A stretch of DNA of 7,183 nucleotides from UPXZ01 sp047973025 (GTDB lineage: Bacteria; Bacteroidota; Bacteroidia; Bacteroidales; Paludibacteraceae). This document shows positions 1-6,191 of the stretch, piece after piece. The DNA is taken from the NCBI GenBank assembly GCA_047973025.1, contig JBKEBE010000094.1, forward strand, positions 1 to 7,183, in the 5' to 3' direction. A program made the position numbers and the translations under genes. The first letter of the stretch is position 1. Every line of letters starts with the position of its first letter. The notes beneath the pieces were generated by a model. The model saw only the letters and a program-made list of their open reading frames with translations, searched no databases and was not told the DNA's origin.

Positions 1-1
1 C

Positions 2-1636
2 TATTACAACGATGGGAGCAAGTGGGTACGAATAGCCGATTCTGCCACAGAACCGTGGTACAATGTAGCCACCAATACCGGAGCCACTACCAACACACAG
101 AATATTTACCAAACGGGAAAAACCGGGATAGGTCTAAACACCACACCGGCAAGGTTAACCGTTTATGAAAATTTGGTAAATCCGACAAACGGAGTAAGCC
201 TTGTTTCGTTTAATTCTACAGATAGTACCGCTGTAGCTAATAATGGTCAAACCTTCTCATCCAATTTTATCGGCTCGGGTACTTTAGGTACCAAAAGAGG
301 TACTTATTCGGGACAGGCGGTATATGGCTCCGGATTAATATCAAATTTGGAAGCAGTAAACTCGGACAGTTATATCGGCTCGTTTAAATACAATGTTGAT
401 GGGACAATAACATCCGGAAAAACGTACTCCGGAAAAATTACCAATTTTCAAGGCGTAAAGGCATCAGCAACCGTAGGTTCGGGGACTGTAGAGAATTTAA
501 ACGGTGTTACTTCGAGTGTTGGCCGATCCGGGACCTCCACTGGAATTGTAACGAATGCACGTGCTTTTTATGTACAAGCAGCTAAAACAGGCGGTACTGA
601 TGCCGGAAAAACACACACCGCTACAGGTTTAGAAATACCGGGAGCATCCGGTTATCCCAGTATTTCTGCCACAGGCACTACCGCTGCCAACTATGCCTAC
701 GGAATAAAGATAAATCAATACGCGCTCTTAGCTTCAAACGCGACTACGAATAAGACATACGCCATTGGTAGCGACGCTACTGATAACTCGTACTTGATGG
801 GACCTGTAAGCATTGGCGCCAAAGACCCAAAATCGTCCGCCGTTCTCGATGTAGTATCTTCCAACAAAGGAGTAAGTTTACCGAATGTAAATCTTACGGG
901 AAGATACGACGTAACCACCATAACCTCACCGGCCAATGGATTGATAGTTTATAACTCTACCTACAACAACGCCGGTACGCCAACTGACTCGATTGACGAC
1001 GTACATGCCAACAGTCTTTACCAATATTCCACTACCGCACCCGCGAGCTGGAGACAATTGATAAATCAAGATAAGCTCAAAATAGAGATCGACAAACTCC
1101 GCTCCCCCGAATTAGTTGCCTTAGTACGTTATAAAGCACCGGTAACTCCTGCTGATTCTGTTGGTGATACTTTCCTTGGAGCAAATCTGGGGTCTAATAT
1201 TCGGATGTTCATGTTTAATGAAGAAATGTATGATAAATATACCAAATTCGATGTATCAACAGGAGAGTTTACAGCTCCCAAAACGGGTTATTACCGGTTT
1301 TCTCTGAATTTGTTACTTGCCCCTTCGTTTGCCGCTTCTGCAACGCCACGAGCCGGTATATGTGTACCCTACAGCACGACTCCTACCTCTTTGGGGAACA
1401 ACAGTTTCTATTTAATTACTCAACTGAGTCTTACTACTGCCAAAAATGTGCCTGTAAACATCGGTGTTTTTGGTATCGTGTATATGACAGAGGGACAAAA
1501 AACGATTCCCATCACACGCTACATAACCCCGTCCGCTACAGATGCTTCGCTCAACTACACCATAAACGTAGAAAAGATAAACTACAAACGAGAGAACACC
1601 AACACAATGGAGATCATTTATCTGCCTACAAATTGA
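2..1636 (+). CDS. Surface fibre-like protein with GIG repeats and C-terminal C1q-like head (5' partial)
   Basis: The reading frame is open from the left window edge to the TGA at 1634-1636, giving 544 visible residues; the true start is upstream. The first in-frame start-like codon (TTG at 173) is not credible, because the 57 codons before it encode typical family sequence (YYNDGSKWVRIADS, then TGKTGIG near visible residues 41-47). Residues about 110-190 hold four glycine-asparagine repeats suggestive of a beta-solenoid. Around 268-317 comes the Bacteroidota signature VSIGAKDPKSSAVLDV then SPANGLIVYN. The last about 170 residues resemble a C1q/TNF jelly roll, with the hallmark KFDVSTGEFTAPKTGYYRF. 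Proteins of this build are usually exported and trimeric, with the C1q-like head as a binding tip; that role is inference. No C-terminal sorting domain of type IX secretion is evident. It is separated from the next gene by 344 bp and is probably its own unit. Specific ligand unknown. Confidence 0.82.
   Translation, partial: YYNDGSKWVRIADSATEPWYNVATNTGATTNTQNIYQTGKTGIGLNTTPARLTVYENLVNPTNGVSLVSFNSTDSTAVANNGQTFSSNFIGSGTLGTKRGTYSGQAVYGSGLISNLEAVNSDSYIGSFKYNVDGTITSGKTYSGKITNFQGVKASATVGSGTVENLNGVTSSVGRSGTSTGIVTNARAFYVQAAKTGGTDAGKTHTATGLEIPGASGYPSISATGTTAANYAYGIKINQYALLASNATTNKTYAIGSDATDNSYLMGPVSIGAKDPKSSAVLDVVSSNKGVSLPNVNLTGRYDVTTITSPANGLIVYNSTYNNAGTPTDSIDDVHANSLYQYSTTAPASWRQLINQDKLKIEIDKLRSPELVALVRYKAPVTPADSVGDTFLGANLGSNIRMFMFNEEMYDKYTKFDVSTGEFTAPKTGYYRFSLNLLLAPSFAASATPRAGICVPYSTTPTSLGNNSFYLITQLSLTTAKNVPVNIGVFGIVYMTEGQKTIPITRYITPSATDASLNYTINVEKINYKRENTNTMEIIYLPTN
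329..568 (+). repeat. Degenerate protein repeat, [S/T]G-hydrophobic-x-N-x-x-[G/A]-[V/F]
   Basis: Four copies of a short motif occur inside the surface-protein gene: GLISNLEAV, GKITNFQGV, GTVENLNGV and GIVTNARAF. Their spacings are 33, 17 and 20 residues. The pattern of small, hydrophobic and asparagine residues fits turns of a beta-solenoid or phage-tail-spike-like shaft. This is a protein-level repeat; the DNA copies are diverged. Structural meaning is inference. Confidence 0.5.
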
Positions 1637-1948
1637 TCAGTCGCTTTCCTAAAAAGATCCGACTATAGTGTATCGTCAATTTAGTATATCTTAAAACGGT
1701 TTTCTATTACCCACTTCGTCTTTTTAGTTTTTGAGAAACAGCCCCGAGAATACAGGTATTAATTCAATTTCATACTCGTGTTTCATACTCATTATTTCAG
1801 AAAGAAGATGCCAAGAATTCATTTCTGCTTTTTATTTATTTTTTATTTGAAAAAAATGTTTTTGTTGAAGTTCCTTCTACAAATCTCAATAACCTGCAAA
1901 AAAATTAATATTTCTACCGAAAATGACTTAATAAGTTCAACAAATTCG
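1637..1948. other. AT-rich intergenic region without a gene
   Basis: This stretch follows the surface-protein stop codon and precedes the operon promoter. It is AT-rich with runs of T and A. A short open frame (1778-1966) is not believable as a gene: it is low-complexity Phe/Lys/Ile sequence and runs through the promoter. I see no convincing rho-independent terminator after the upstream gene; the only inverted repeats are short ones, such as AGTCG at 1639 with CGACT at 1660. A direct repeat at 1768-1790 is listed separately. Confidence 0.6.
1768..1790. repeat. 10-bp direct repeat, TTTCATACTC twice
   Basis: TTTCATACTC occurs at 1768-1777 and again at 1781-1790, separated by GTG, giving a 13-bp period. 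A partial third copy (TTTCA) follows at 1795. It lies about 160-180 bp upstream of the operon's -7 box. It might be a tandem regulator site or simply a local slippage duplication; nothing in the sequence decides between these. Confidence 0.45.
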
Positions 1949-1956
1949 TATCTTTG
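1949..1956 (+). promoter_or_regulatory. Bacteroidota -7 promoter box for the lipoprotein operon
   Basis: TATCTTTG matches the Bacteroidota primary sigma-factor consensus TAnnTTTG exactly. A start of transcription near 1963 would leave a leader of about 12-18 nt before the ATGs at 1975 and 1981. The -33 TTTG element is not clear in the expected place (only TTA near 1928), so the promoter may be moderate or activator-assisted. Its position rules out the upstream TTG at 1954 as a translation start. Confidence 0.6.
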
Positions 1957-1980
1957 TACGAATTGACACCTAATATGCAA

Positions 1981-2811
1981 ATGAATAAGTCTTTATACTT
2001 TTCTTTTTTCATCATCTTAACGTTTTTCTTCCAAGCTTGTCAGCAACCACAAGAAATAGAGATGAAAAATTTTGTTTACCACGCGGTTTATCCGCTTACC
2101 GCGGACACGACGCTCGGCGCTTTGAGACTAAATGCAGATGTGGAACTTCCCGTAAAATTTAGAGACAACGACATTACAAAAAATGTTCGCAAGCAAATCA
2201 TAGCTAAAATTTTTGGCGAGATGTATAACGCCGTCCCGTTAGATAGTATTCTACCTAAATATTCAAATGTCTTGGCTGCTGAATATAAAAAAAGCAATGA
2301 GCCTTTCCTTCAAAAAATATTGGAAGATAAACACCCCAGTCCTATCTGGCAAAATGAGATCGTGATTCAGGGAGTAACCATGTTTTCGGACGATAGGATA
2401 CTCTCGTACAGCTACGAACGTTACGCCTTTATGGGGGGAGCACACGGCAATACCAATCGGTTGTTGTATAATTTTGACTTACACAACGCTCGGTTATTTA
2501 CAGAGCAAAGTTTATTTATAGATGATTACAAAAATTCCATCACACAGCTAATTAAGCAACAGATAGTGGAAGATAACGCCGAGATTGAATCGGTTGCTAA
2601 TTTGAATGAATTTAATTTTTTCGAGGCTGAAATTAAACCAAATAACAACTTTTATGTTACAGGCGACGGTATCGTTTATGTCTATAACCAGTATGACATT
2701 GCTCCATATAGTACCGGACAAATCGAAGTCGCGCTAAGTTTTGAAAGATTAAAACCGATATTGAGACCCAACAACCCGTTGGCGTATTTTTATGACGATA
2801 CCGTCAATTAA
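1981..2811 (+). CDS. DUF3298 (RsiV-like) lipoprotein
   Basis: This encodes a 276-residue exported lipoprotein. The N-terminus has a charged start (MNKS), a hydrophobic core rich in Phe, Leu and Ile, and a Cys at residue 20 preceded by FQA, a loose lipobox consistent with lipidation. The C-terminal half is a DUF3298 domain: the motif YAFMGGAHGNTN (about residues 148-159), the FDL segment after it, and the later signature YNQYDIAPYSTGQIEV (about 235-250). The N-terminal half resembles the DUF4163-like region usually paired with it. In Bacillus, RsiV with these domains is an anti-sigma factor that binds lysozyme, but Bacteroidota members are free lipoproteins of unknown role. ATG at 1981 is chosen over ATG at 1975 (two residues longer, also possible); the in-frame TTG at 1954 sits in the promoter. 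It is the first gene of the operon, 12 nt before the next. No sigma-factor gene is adjacent. Confidence 0.85.
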   Translation: MNKSLYFSFFIILTFFFQACQQPQEIEMKNFVYHAVYPLTADTTLGALRLNADVELPVKFRDNDITKNVRKQIIAKIFGEMYNAVPLDSILPKYSNVLAAEYKKSNEPFLQKILEDKHPSPIWQNEIVIQGVTMFSDDRILSYSYERYAFMGGAHGNTNRLLYNFDLHNARLFTEQSLFIDDYKNSITQLIKQQIVEDNAEIESVANLNEFNFFEAEIKPNNNFYVTGDGIVYVYNQYDIAPYSTGQIEVALSFERLKPILRPNNPLAYFYDDTVN

Positions 2812-2823
2812 AAATTTAGAACA

Positions 2824-3204
2824 ATGAATGATGATAGTCGTTTAGCGTGGGGAATTTCGCTACTTTTGTGCGGATTCCTATTCTTAGTAAAACAATTAGG
2901 CGTATTTCCCGAAGCGGTGGAAGATTTCCTGTTCGACTGGCGGAATCTACCGTTTGCATTCGGAATTGTATTTTTATTCGCCCACAACAATAAATCGATC
3001 GGGCTTGTATTGCTCGGTATAGGAGTTTTACTCTATCTTAAGGATATTATTCTTTGGACAAGGACGCTTTCTAACTTTATTTGGCCGCTATTGCTGATTG
3101 GCGCCGGAGTTATCGTTTTAAGTTCGACAAGAAAAGGCTCAAACAAGAATGAAGAAAAGTCTGACATTAGTCTAATGAAAGACAAGAAACACGCAGACTC
3201 ATAA
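2824..3204 (+). CDS. LiaF/DUF5668-like small membrane protein
   Basis: This 126-residue protein is almost entirely membrane-embedded. Four hydrophobic segments can be seen at about residues 9-23, 42-53, 58-72 and 84-100, followed by a charged Lys/Glu/Asp-rich tail of about 25 residues that is probably cytoplasmic. The fourth segment has the family hallmark WPLLLIGAGVIVL, typical of the LiaI/LiaF transmembrane domain (DUF5668-type). Full LiaF proteins add a C-terminal beta domain and modulate cell-envelope stress signalling; that domain is absent here, so regulation is only a guess. The ATG lies 12 nt after the lipoprotein stop, and the next gene begins 14 nt downstream, so co-transcription is likely. 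Pairing with a DUF3298 lipoprotein suggests an envelope-related job. No Shine-Dalgarno is seen, only an AT-rich leader. Confidence 0.75.
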   Translation: MNDDSRLAWGISLLLCGFLFLVKQLGVFPEAVEDFLFDWRNLPFAFGIVFLFAHNNKSIGLVLLGIGVLLYLKDIILWTRTLSNFIWPLLLIGAGVIVLSSTRKGSNKNEEKSDISLMKDKKHADS

Positions 3205-3218
3205 ATTAAAAAAAACAT

Positions 3219-3713
3219 TTGAAAACAGCAGTAATTTACGCCACCACGCACGGCACAGTAGAAAAAGTAGCAAATTATATTTTCGATAAATTACCCGATC
3301 AGGATATTAAACTCGTCAAATTGGAGAAAGATACGAATATTGACCTCGCTTCTTTCGACAACATCATTCTTGGCGGTTCTATTTACTTAGGCGACATACA
3401 AGAAATTTTGAGTCATTTTTGTAAAAATAACATTGACCTGCTTTTAACCAAGAATATCGGATTATTCGTTTGTGGAATTGAACCCGAATTAGTCCGTCAA
3501 GATGCGGAATTGGAAATGGCTTATCCGCGAAATCTTTACGAGCATGCTCAAGCAACAGCATTTGTTGGCGGTGAAGTAATCTTAGAGCATTTGAATCTTT
3601 CCCAAAAATTTATAGCCAAGACTCTTTTCAAAATAAAAAAATCAACCTCTTTCATACACTATGATTTAGTTGACGTTTTAATTTATCAGATGGAACTTAC
3701 GACAAGTAAATGA
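3219..3713 (+). CDS. Flavodoxin-domain protein, HemG-like
   Basis: This 164-residue protein belongs to the flavodoxin_5/HemG type. The N-terminal strand MKTAVIYA leads into the FMN-phosphate loop TTHGTVEKVA (about residues 9-18). The second flavin loop is GGSIYLG (52-58), and the third strand is LFVCGIE (82-88). In Escherichia coli HemG the same fold oxidises protoporphyrinogen IX using menaquinone. The protein lacks an obvious counterpart of HemG's basic insert, so haem synthesis is possible but not shown; a general flavodoxin role is equally open. The start is TTG at 3219: it gives the expected MKT beginning, and no in-frame ATG lies nearby. The stop overlaps the next start (ATGA at 3710-3713), implying translational coupling with the prenyltransferase. 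Confidence 0.8.
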   Translation: MKTAVIYATTHGTVEKVANYIFDKLPDQDIKLVKLEKDTNIDLASFDNIILGGSIYLGDIQEILSHFCKNNIDLLLTKNIGLFVCGIEPELVRQDAELEMAYPRNLYEHAQATAFVGGEVILEHLNLSQKFIAKTLFKIKKSTSFIHYDLVDVLIYQMELTTSK

Positions 3714-4696
3714 CCGCCTACTTGGAAATAATACGTTGGAAAAATCTATTGTTTCTTGCCTTCGTACAATGGTTGATACTACATGCCGTATCGTTTCCTC
3801 TTCTACAAACGTTCGGATTTAAAATCTCAGACAATTCATTGGTCTATTGGCTCTTAATCGCATCCACGGCTTTCATTACCGCCGGTGGATATGTTATTAA
3901 CGATTATTTCGACGTTAAAATAGACCGTATCAATCATCCCGAAAAAGTAATAGTAGGAGAAAAAATACCACTTGGACATACAATGCGGTATTATCAAGTC
4001 CTGACAGGAACAGGCATCTTGTTCGGTCTAACAGTCTCCGCAATAGCTCAAAGTCTTACTTTGGGTCTTATTTTCTTGCTCACTCCCGGTCTGCTGTGGT
4101 TTTACTCGGCAAGTTACAAAAGGCAGTTCGTGATCGGGAACCTGATTGTAGCACTTACTACGGCTTTATCCGTTTTTGTCGTTGCAATTCTCGTCGTAGC
4201 ACAGCTAAAAATAGACTACGGGATGTTGCTAACGCAAACTCCCGTTCCTAAATCAATTTACGGATGGACGGGCGGATTTGCCGGATTTGCTTTCCTACTC
4301 ACTTGGGTAAGAGAAATCATAAAAGACATGGAAGATCTTCACGGCGATAGGGAGCTTGAATGCCGTACCATGCCCATTAAATGGGGAATAAGTAAAACCA
4401 AAATTTTTATTTACGCGTTAATCGTCCTAACGATAGGCGCACTTTTTTTGGCTGACCATTACTTCATCTTATTTGAAAACGACATTACCGCCCGATACAT
4501 TATCTTTGGATTGACAATTCCTTTGCTCGTATTAGCATATTTGATTTTTAAGGCAAAGGACTCCCCTGATTTTCATCGAGCCTCTACCCTATCCAAATAC
4601 ATTATGTTGGTAGGGATTTTGTACGCATTGGTCTTTTATTACGTACTGGCTCAGAAATTTGGAATCAGTTTTTTCAATTTATTTTTGGTAAAATAA
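3710..4696 (+). CDS. UbiA-family prenyltransferase (DGGGP synthase-like)
   Basis: A 328-residue integral membrane enzyme with about eight or nine hydrophobic helices. The first aspartate-rich motif is NDYFDVKID at residues 64-72 and the second is KDMEDLHGD at 205-213; both chelate Mg2+ and bind the prenyl diphosphate in the UbiA family. The helix-linking YSASYKR (132-138) with GN at 143-144 is also typical. Bacteroidota homologues are often named geranylgeranylglycerol-phosphate geranylgeranyltransferase by similarity to archaeal lipid synthesis, but the true acceptor (quinone precursor, haem or glycerol phosphate) cannot be read from the sequence. Its 4-nt overlap with the HemG-like flavodoxin makes a link to haem or quinone metabolism attractive but unproven. 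Maf follows after 16 nt. Confidence 0.88.
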   Translation: MTAYLEIIRWKNLLFLAFVQWLILHAVSFPLLQTFGFKISDNSLVYWLLIASTAFITAGGYVINDYFDVKIDRINHPEKVIVGEKIPLGHTMRYYQVLTGTGILFGLTVSAIAQSLTLGLIFLLTPGLLWFYSASYKRQFVIGNLIVALTTALSVFVVAILVVAQLKIDYGMLLTQTPVPKSIYGWTGGFAGFAFLLTWVREIIKDMEDLHGDRELECRTMPIKWGISKTKIFIYALIVLTIGALFLADHYFILFENDITARYIIFGLTIPLLVLAYLIFKAKDSPDFHRASTLSKYIMLVGILYALVFYYVLAQKFGISFFNLFLVK

Positions 4697-4712
4697 CGCT
4701 ACATTACCCTAC

Positions 4713-5288
4713 ATGCTACAACATTTACAAAAATACAACATCATACTGGGTTCAAATTCTCCCCGCCGAAAGGAACTTTTAAACGGATTAGATATTGATT
4801 TCAAAGTAATTACAAATAATATTGATGAGTCGTACCCATCCAATATCGCAAACTTGGACATTCCACGCTATCTTGCCGAAAAAAAAGCGAACAGCTATTT
4901 GTTGACCAATGAAGATTTGTTGATAACCGCCGACACAATCGTATGGCTCGATAATACCGTTTATGGTAAACCAACCGATAGAACCGATGCAAAAAAAATG
5001 CTAAAAGCCCTTTCGGGAAGAAAACATCAGGTCATCACGGGTGTCTGCATACGGACTTTACGGCAAACTAAGATTTTTCACGCAATTACCGATGTTTATT
5101 TCAACCCACTGTCTGATTCCCAAATCGGATATTACCTCGATAATTACAAACCTTATGACAAAGCCGGCTCGTATGGGGTGCAAGAGTGGATTGGCTACGT
5201 AGCTGTCGAGCGTATAGACGGTTCTTACTTTAATGTGATGGGACTACCCATTCATCAGCTTTACCATGAATTATTGGAATGGAAATAA
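4713..5288 (+). CDS. maf: Maf family nucleoside triphosphate pyrophosphatase
   Basis: At 191 residues this is a full-length Maf/YhdE protein, which hydrolyses non-canonical or pyrimidine nucleoside triphosphates (dTTP, UTP) to monophosphate and pyrophosphate in the cytoplasm. Signature elements are GSNSPRRKELL (residues 13-23) at the substrate pocket, ITADTIV (71-77) with the catalytic Asp74, GKP at 85-87, GRKHQVITGV (102-111), and DKAGSYGVQEW (149-159) followed by VERIDGSYFNVMGLP (165-179). The AGSYGVQ segment resembles the YhdE dTTP/UTP subfamily rather than the YceF 7-methyl-GTP subfamily. The ATG at 4713 gives the usual short lead before ILGSNSPRR. It lies 16 nt after UbiA and 36 nt before comB, inside the same likely operon. 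Maf is often found beside UbiA genes in this phylum (recalled, not checked). Confidence 0.93.
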   Translation: MLQHLQKYNIILGSNSPRRKELLNGLDIDFKVITNNIDESYPSNIANLDIPRYLAEKKANSYLLTNEDLLITADTIVWLDNTVYGKPTDRTDAKKMLKALSGRKHQVITGVCIRTLRQTKIFHAITDVYFNPLSDSQIGYYLDNYKPYDKAGSYGVQEWIGYVAVERIDGSYFNVMGLPIHQLYHELLEWK

Positions 5289-5324
5289 TATTACTCTCTC
5301 AAATCAAACTGCAATCAACAAGCT

Positions 5325-6050
5325 ATGAACGATATATCCGTCTGCTTCTCCCCCGCCCTATTCCCGTTTTACACGAAAGAAAACGCCATTACCGTAATTA
5401 TAGATGTATTTAGAGCGACAACTAGCATCTGTACCGCCTTTCAAAATGGCACTCTGGCAATCCGAACAATGGCAGATTTAGACAAAGTACTTGCATTGAA
5501 GAACAACGGGTTTTTAGTTGCCGCCGAACGAAATACGCTAAAATGTGATTTTGCCGATTTTGGAAATTCGCCTTTTGACTTTACACCCGAAAAAGTCGCC
5601 GGTAAAGAGATTATTTTTACCACAACCAATGGTACACGTGCCGTTGAAGTAGCCCTTGAGTCTGACGAAATCTTAATCGGCTCCTTTTCCAACATGACTA
5701 CGCTGACCGAATACTGCACGCGACAAAACAAAAACATTATCCTTGTTTGTTCCGGTTGGAATAACCGCTTCTGTCTGGAAGATGCACTTTTTGCAGGTTC
5801 ATTTATTGAAAAAATAACCTCACATACCGATTATACCTTAAAATCGGACGCGAGCATTGCTGCCGTAGAACTTTGGAGACTTGCCAAATCCGATATTAAA
5901 AATTATATTTGCAAATCAGAACATTTCGAGCGACTAAGGCAAAACGGCTGTGAAAACGAAGTCGATTATTGTCTGACTGAAAATACGGCAAATGTACTGC
6001 CGGCTTATGATAAAGCGAAGGGATATTTCACGCTTAAACAGTTGCCATAA
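5325..6050 (+). CDS. comB: 2-phosphosulfolactate phosphatase family protein (ComB-like)
   Basis: The 241-residue product carries the diagnostic ComB motifs in order: IDVFRATTSI (residues 26-35), AERNTLKCDF then FGNSP (67-83), TTTNGTRA (99-106), IGSFSN (118-123) and CSGWNNRFCLEDALFAG (142-158). ComB is an Mg2+-dependent acid phosphatase converting 2-phospho-3-sulfolactate to sulfolactate, a step of coenzyme M synthesis in methanogens. Bacteria lacking coenzyme M also carry it, where the physiological substrate is mostly unknown; sulfolactate or other sulfonate metabolism is one possibility. No companion ComA, ComC or sulfonate gene is in the window. Length and motifs look intact. It is the last gene of the operon, 36 nt after Maf, with a hairpin-forming sequence right after its stop codon. 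Confidence 0.9.
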   Translation: MNDISVCFSPALFPFYTKENAITVIIDVFRATTSICTAFQNGTLAIRTMADLDKVLALKNNGFLVAAERNTLKCDFADFGNSPFDFTPEKVAGKEIIFTTTNGTRAVEVALESDEILIGSFSNMTTLTEYCTRQNKNIILVCSGWNNRFCLEDALFAGSFIEKITSHTDYTLKSDASIAAVELWRLAKSDIKNYICKSEHFERLRQNGCENEVDYCLTENTANVLPAYDKAKGYFTLKQLP

Positions 6051-6087
6051 ACGAAAGCCTTTTCAGCTATGAAAATCACGTTTCGTC
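6051..6087 (+). terminator. Nested inverted repeat after comB, possible terminator
   Basis: Immediately after the comB stop, ACGAAA (6051-6056) can pair with TTTCGT (6082-6087), and inside it TTTTCA (6061-6066) pairs with TGAAAA (6071-6076) around a GCTA loop. The two stems are joined by an internal loop of 4 and 5 nt. There is no strong T-run after it, so it is at best an imperfect intrinsic terminator or an mRNA 3'-end stabiliser. Confidence 0.3.
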
Positions 6088-6109
6088 TCAAGTGAAGACT
6101 ATTTGTAAT

Positions 6110-6139
6110 TTGAACATCAAATGATAAAAATTACTTTTT
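6110..6139 (+). promoter_or_regulatory. Possible ferritin promoter
   Basis: TTTG at 6110-6113 could be the -33 element, and TACTTTTT at 6132-6139 matches TAnnTTTG in seven of eight positions. The 18-nt spacer is close to the 19-21 nt usual for Bacteroidota. Transcription would start near 6146, leaving a leader of about 45 nt. The -7 box is inside the palindrome at 6122-6143, so a bound regulator could block it. Confidence 0.35.
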
Positions 6140-6143
6140 ATCA
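6122..6143. promoter_or_regulatory. Perfect 9-4-9 palindrome upstream of ferritin, possible operator
   Basis: TGATAAAAA at 6122-6130 and TTTTTATCA at 6135-6143 are exact reverse complements around TTAC. The site lies 48 bp upstream of the ferritin ATG and overlaps the candidate -7 box. Size and symmetry fit a dimeric repressor; a Fur-, PerR- or DtxR-type iron or peroxide regulator would make sense for ferritin, but the sequence is not a recognised consensus. As RNA it could also form a weak AT-rich hairpin. Confidence 0.4.
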
Positions 6144-6177
6144 CTCTTACACAAGATTCATTAACTAACTAAAATAT

Positions 6178-6183
6178 AGGAGA
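6178..6183 (+). promoter_or_regulatory. Shine-Dalgarno AGGAGA of ferritin
   Basis: AGGAGA sits 8 nt before the ATG at 6192, an ideal ribosome binding site. None of the other genes here has such a site, since their leaders are AT-rich without a purine-rich block. It fixes the ferritin start and suggests strong translation. Confidence 0.6.
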
Positions 6184-6191
6184 TTAAAAAA

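Noticed and set aside
173..175. TTG as the true start of the surface-protein gene
   Set aside because: The frame is open to the window edge and the upstream codons encode conserved family sequence.
1360..1668. 102-codon open frame overlapping the C1q-like region
   Set aside because: Out-of-frame shadow of the surface-protein gene; Cys/His-rich translation with no recognisable domain.
1680..1720. Small inverted repeat AAAAC-G-GTTTT as terminator of the surface-protein gene
   Set aside because: A one-base loop and 5-bp AT-rich arms cannot form a stable hairpin.
1778..1966. 62-codon open frame in the intergenic region
   Set aside because: Low-complexity Phe/Lys/Ile-rich translation, no family resemblance, and it overlaps the consensus promoter box.
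1954..1980. Upstream TTG start for the lipoprotein
   Set aside because: It lies inside the -7 box and would put nine extra residues before a normal signal peptide that begins at MNKS.
5441..5737. 98-codon open frame on the minus strand inside comB
   Set aside because: Antisense shadow of a clearly conserved gene.
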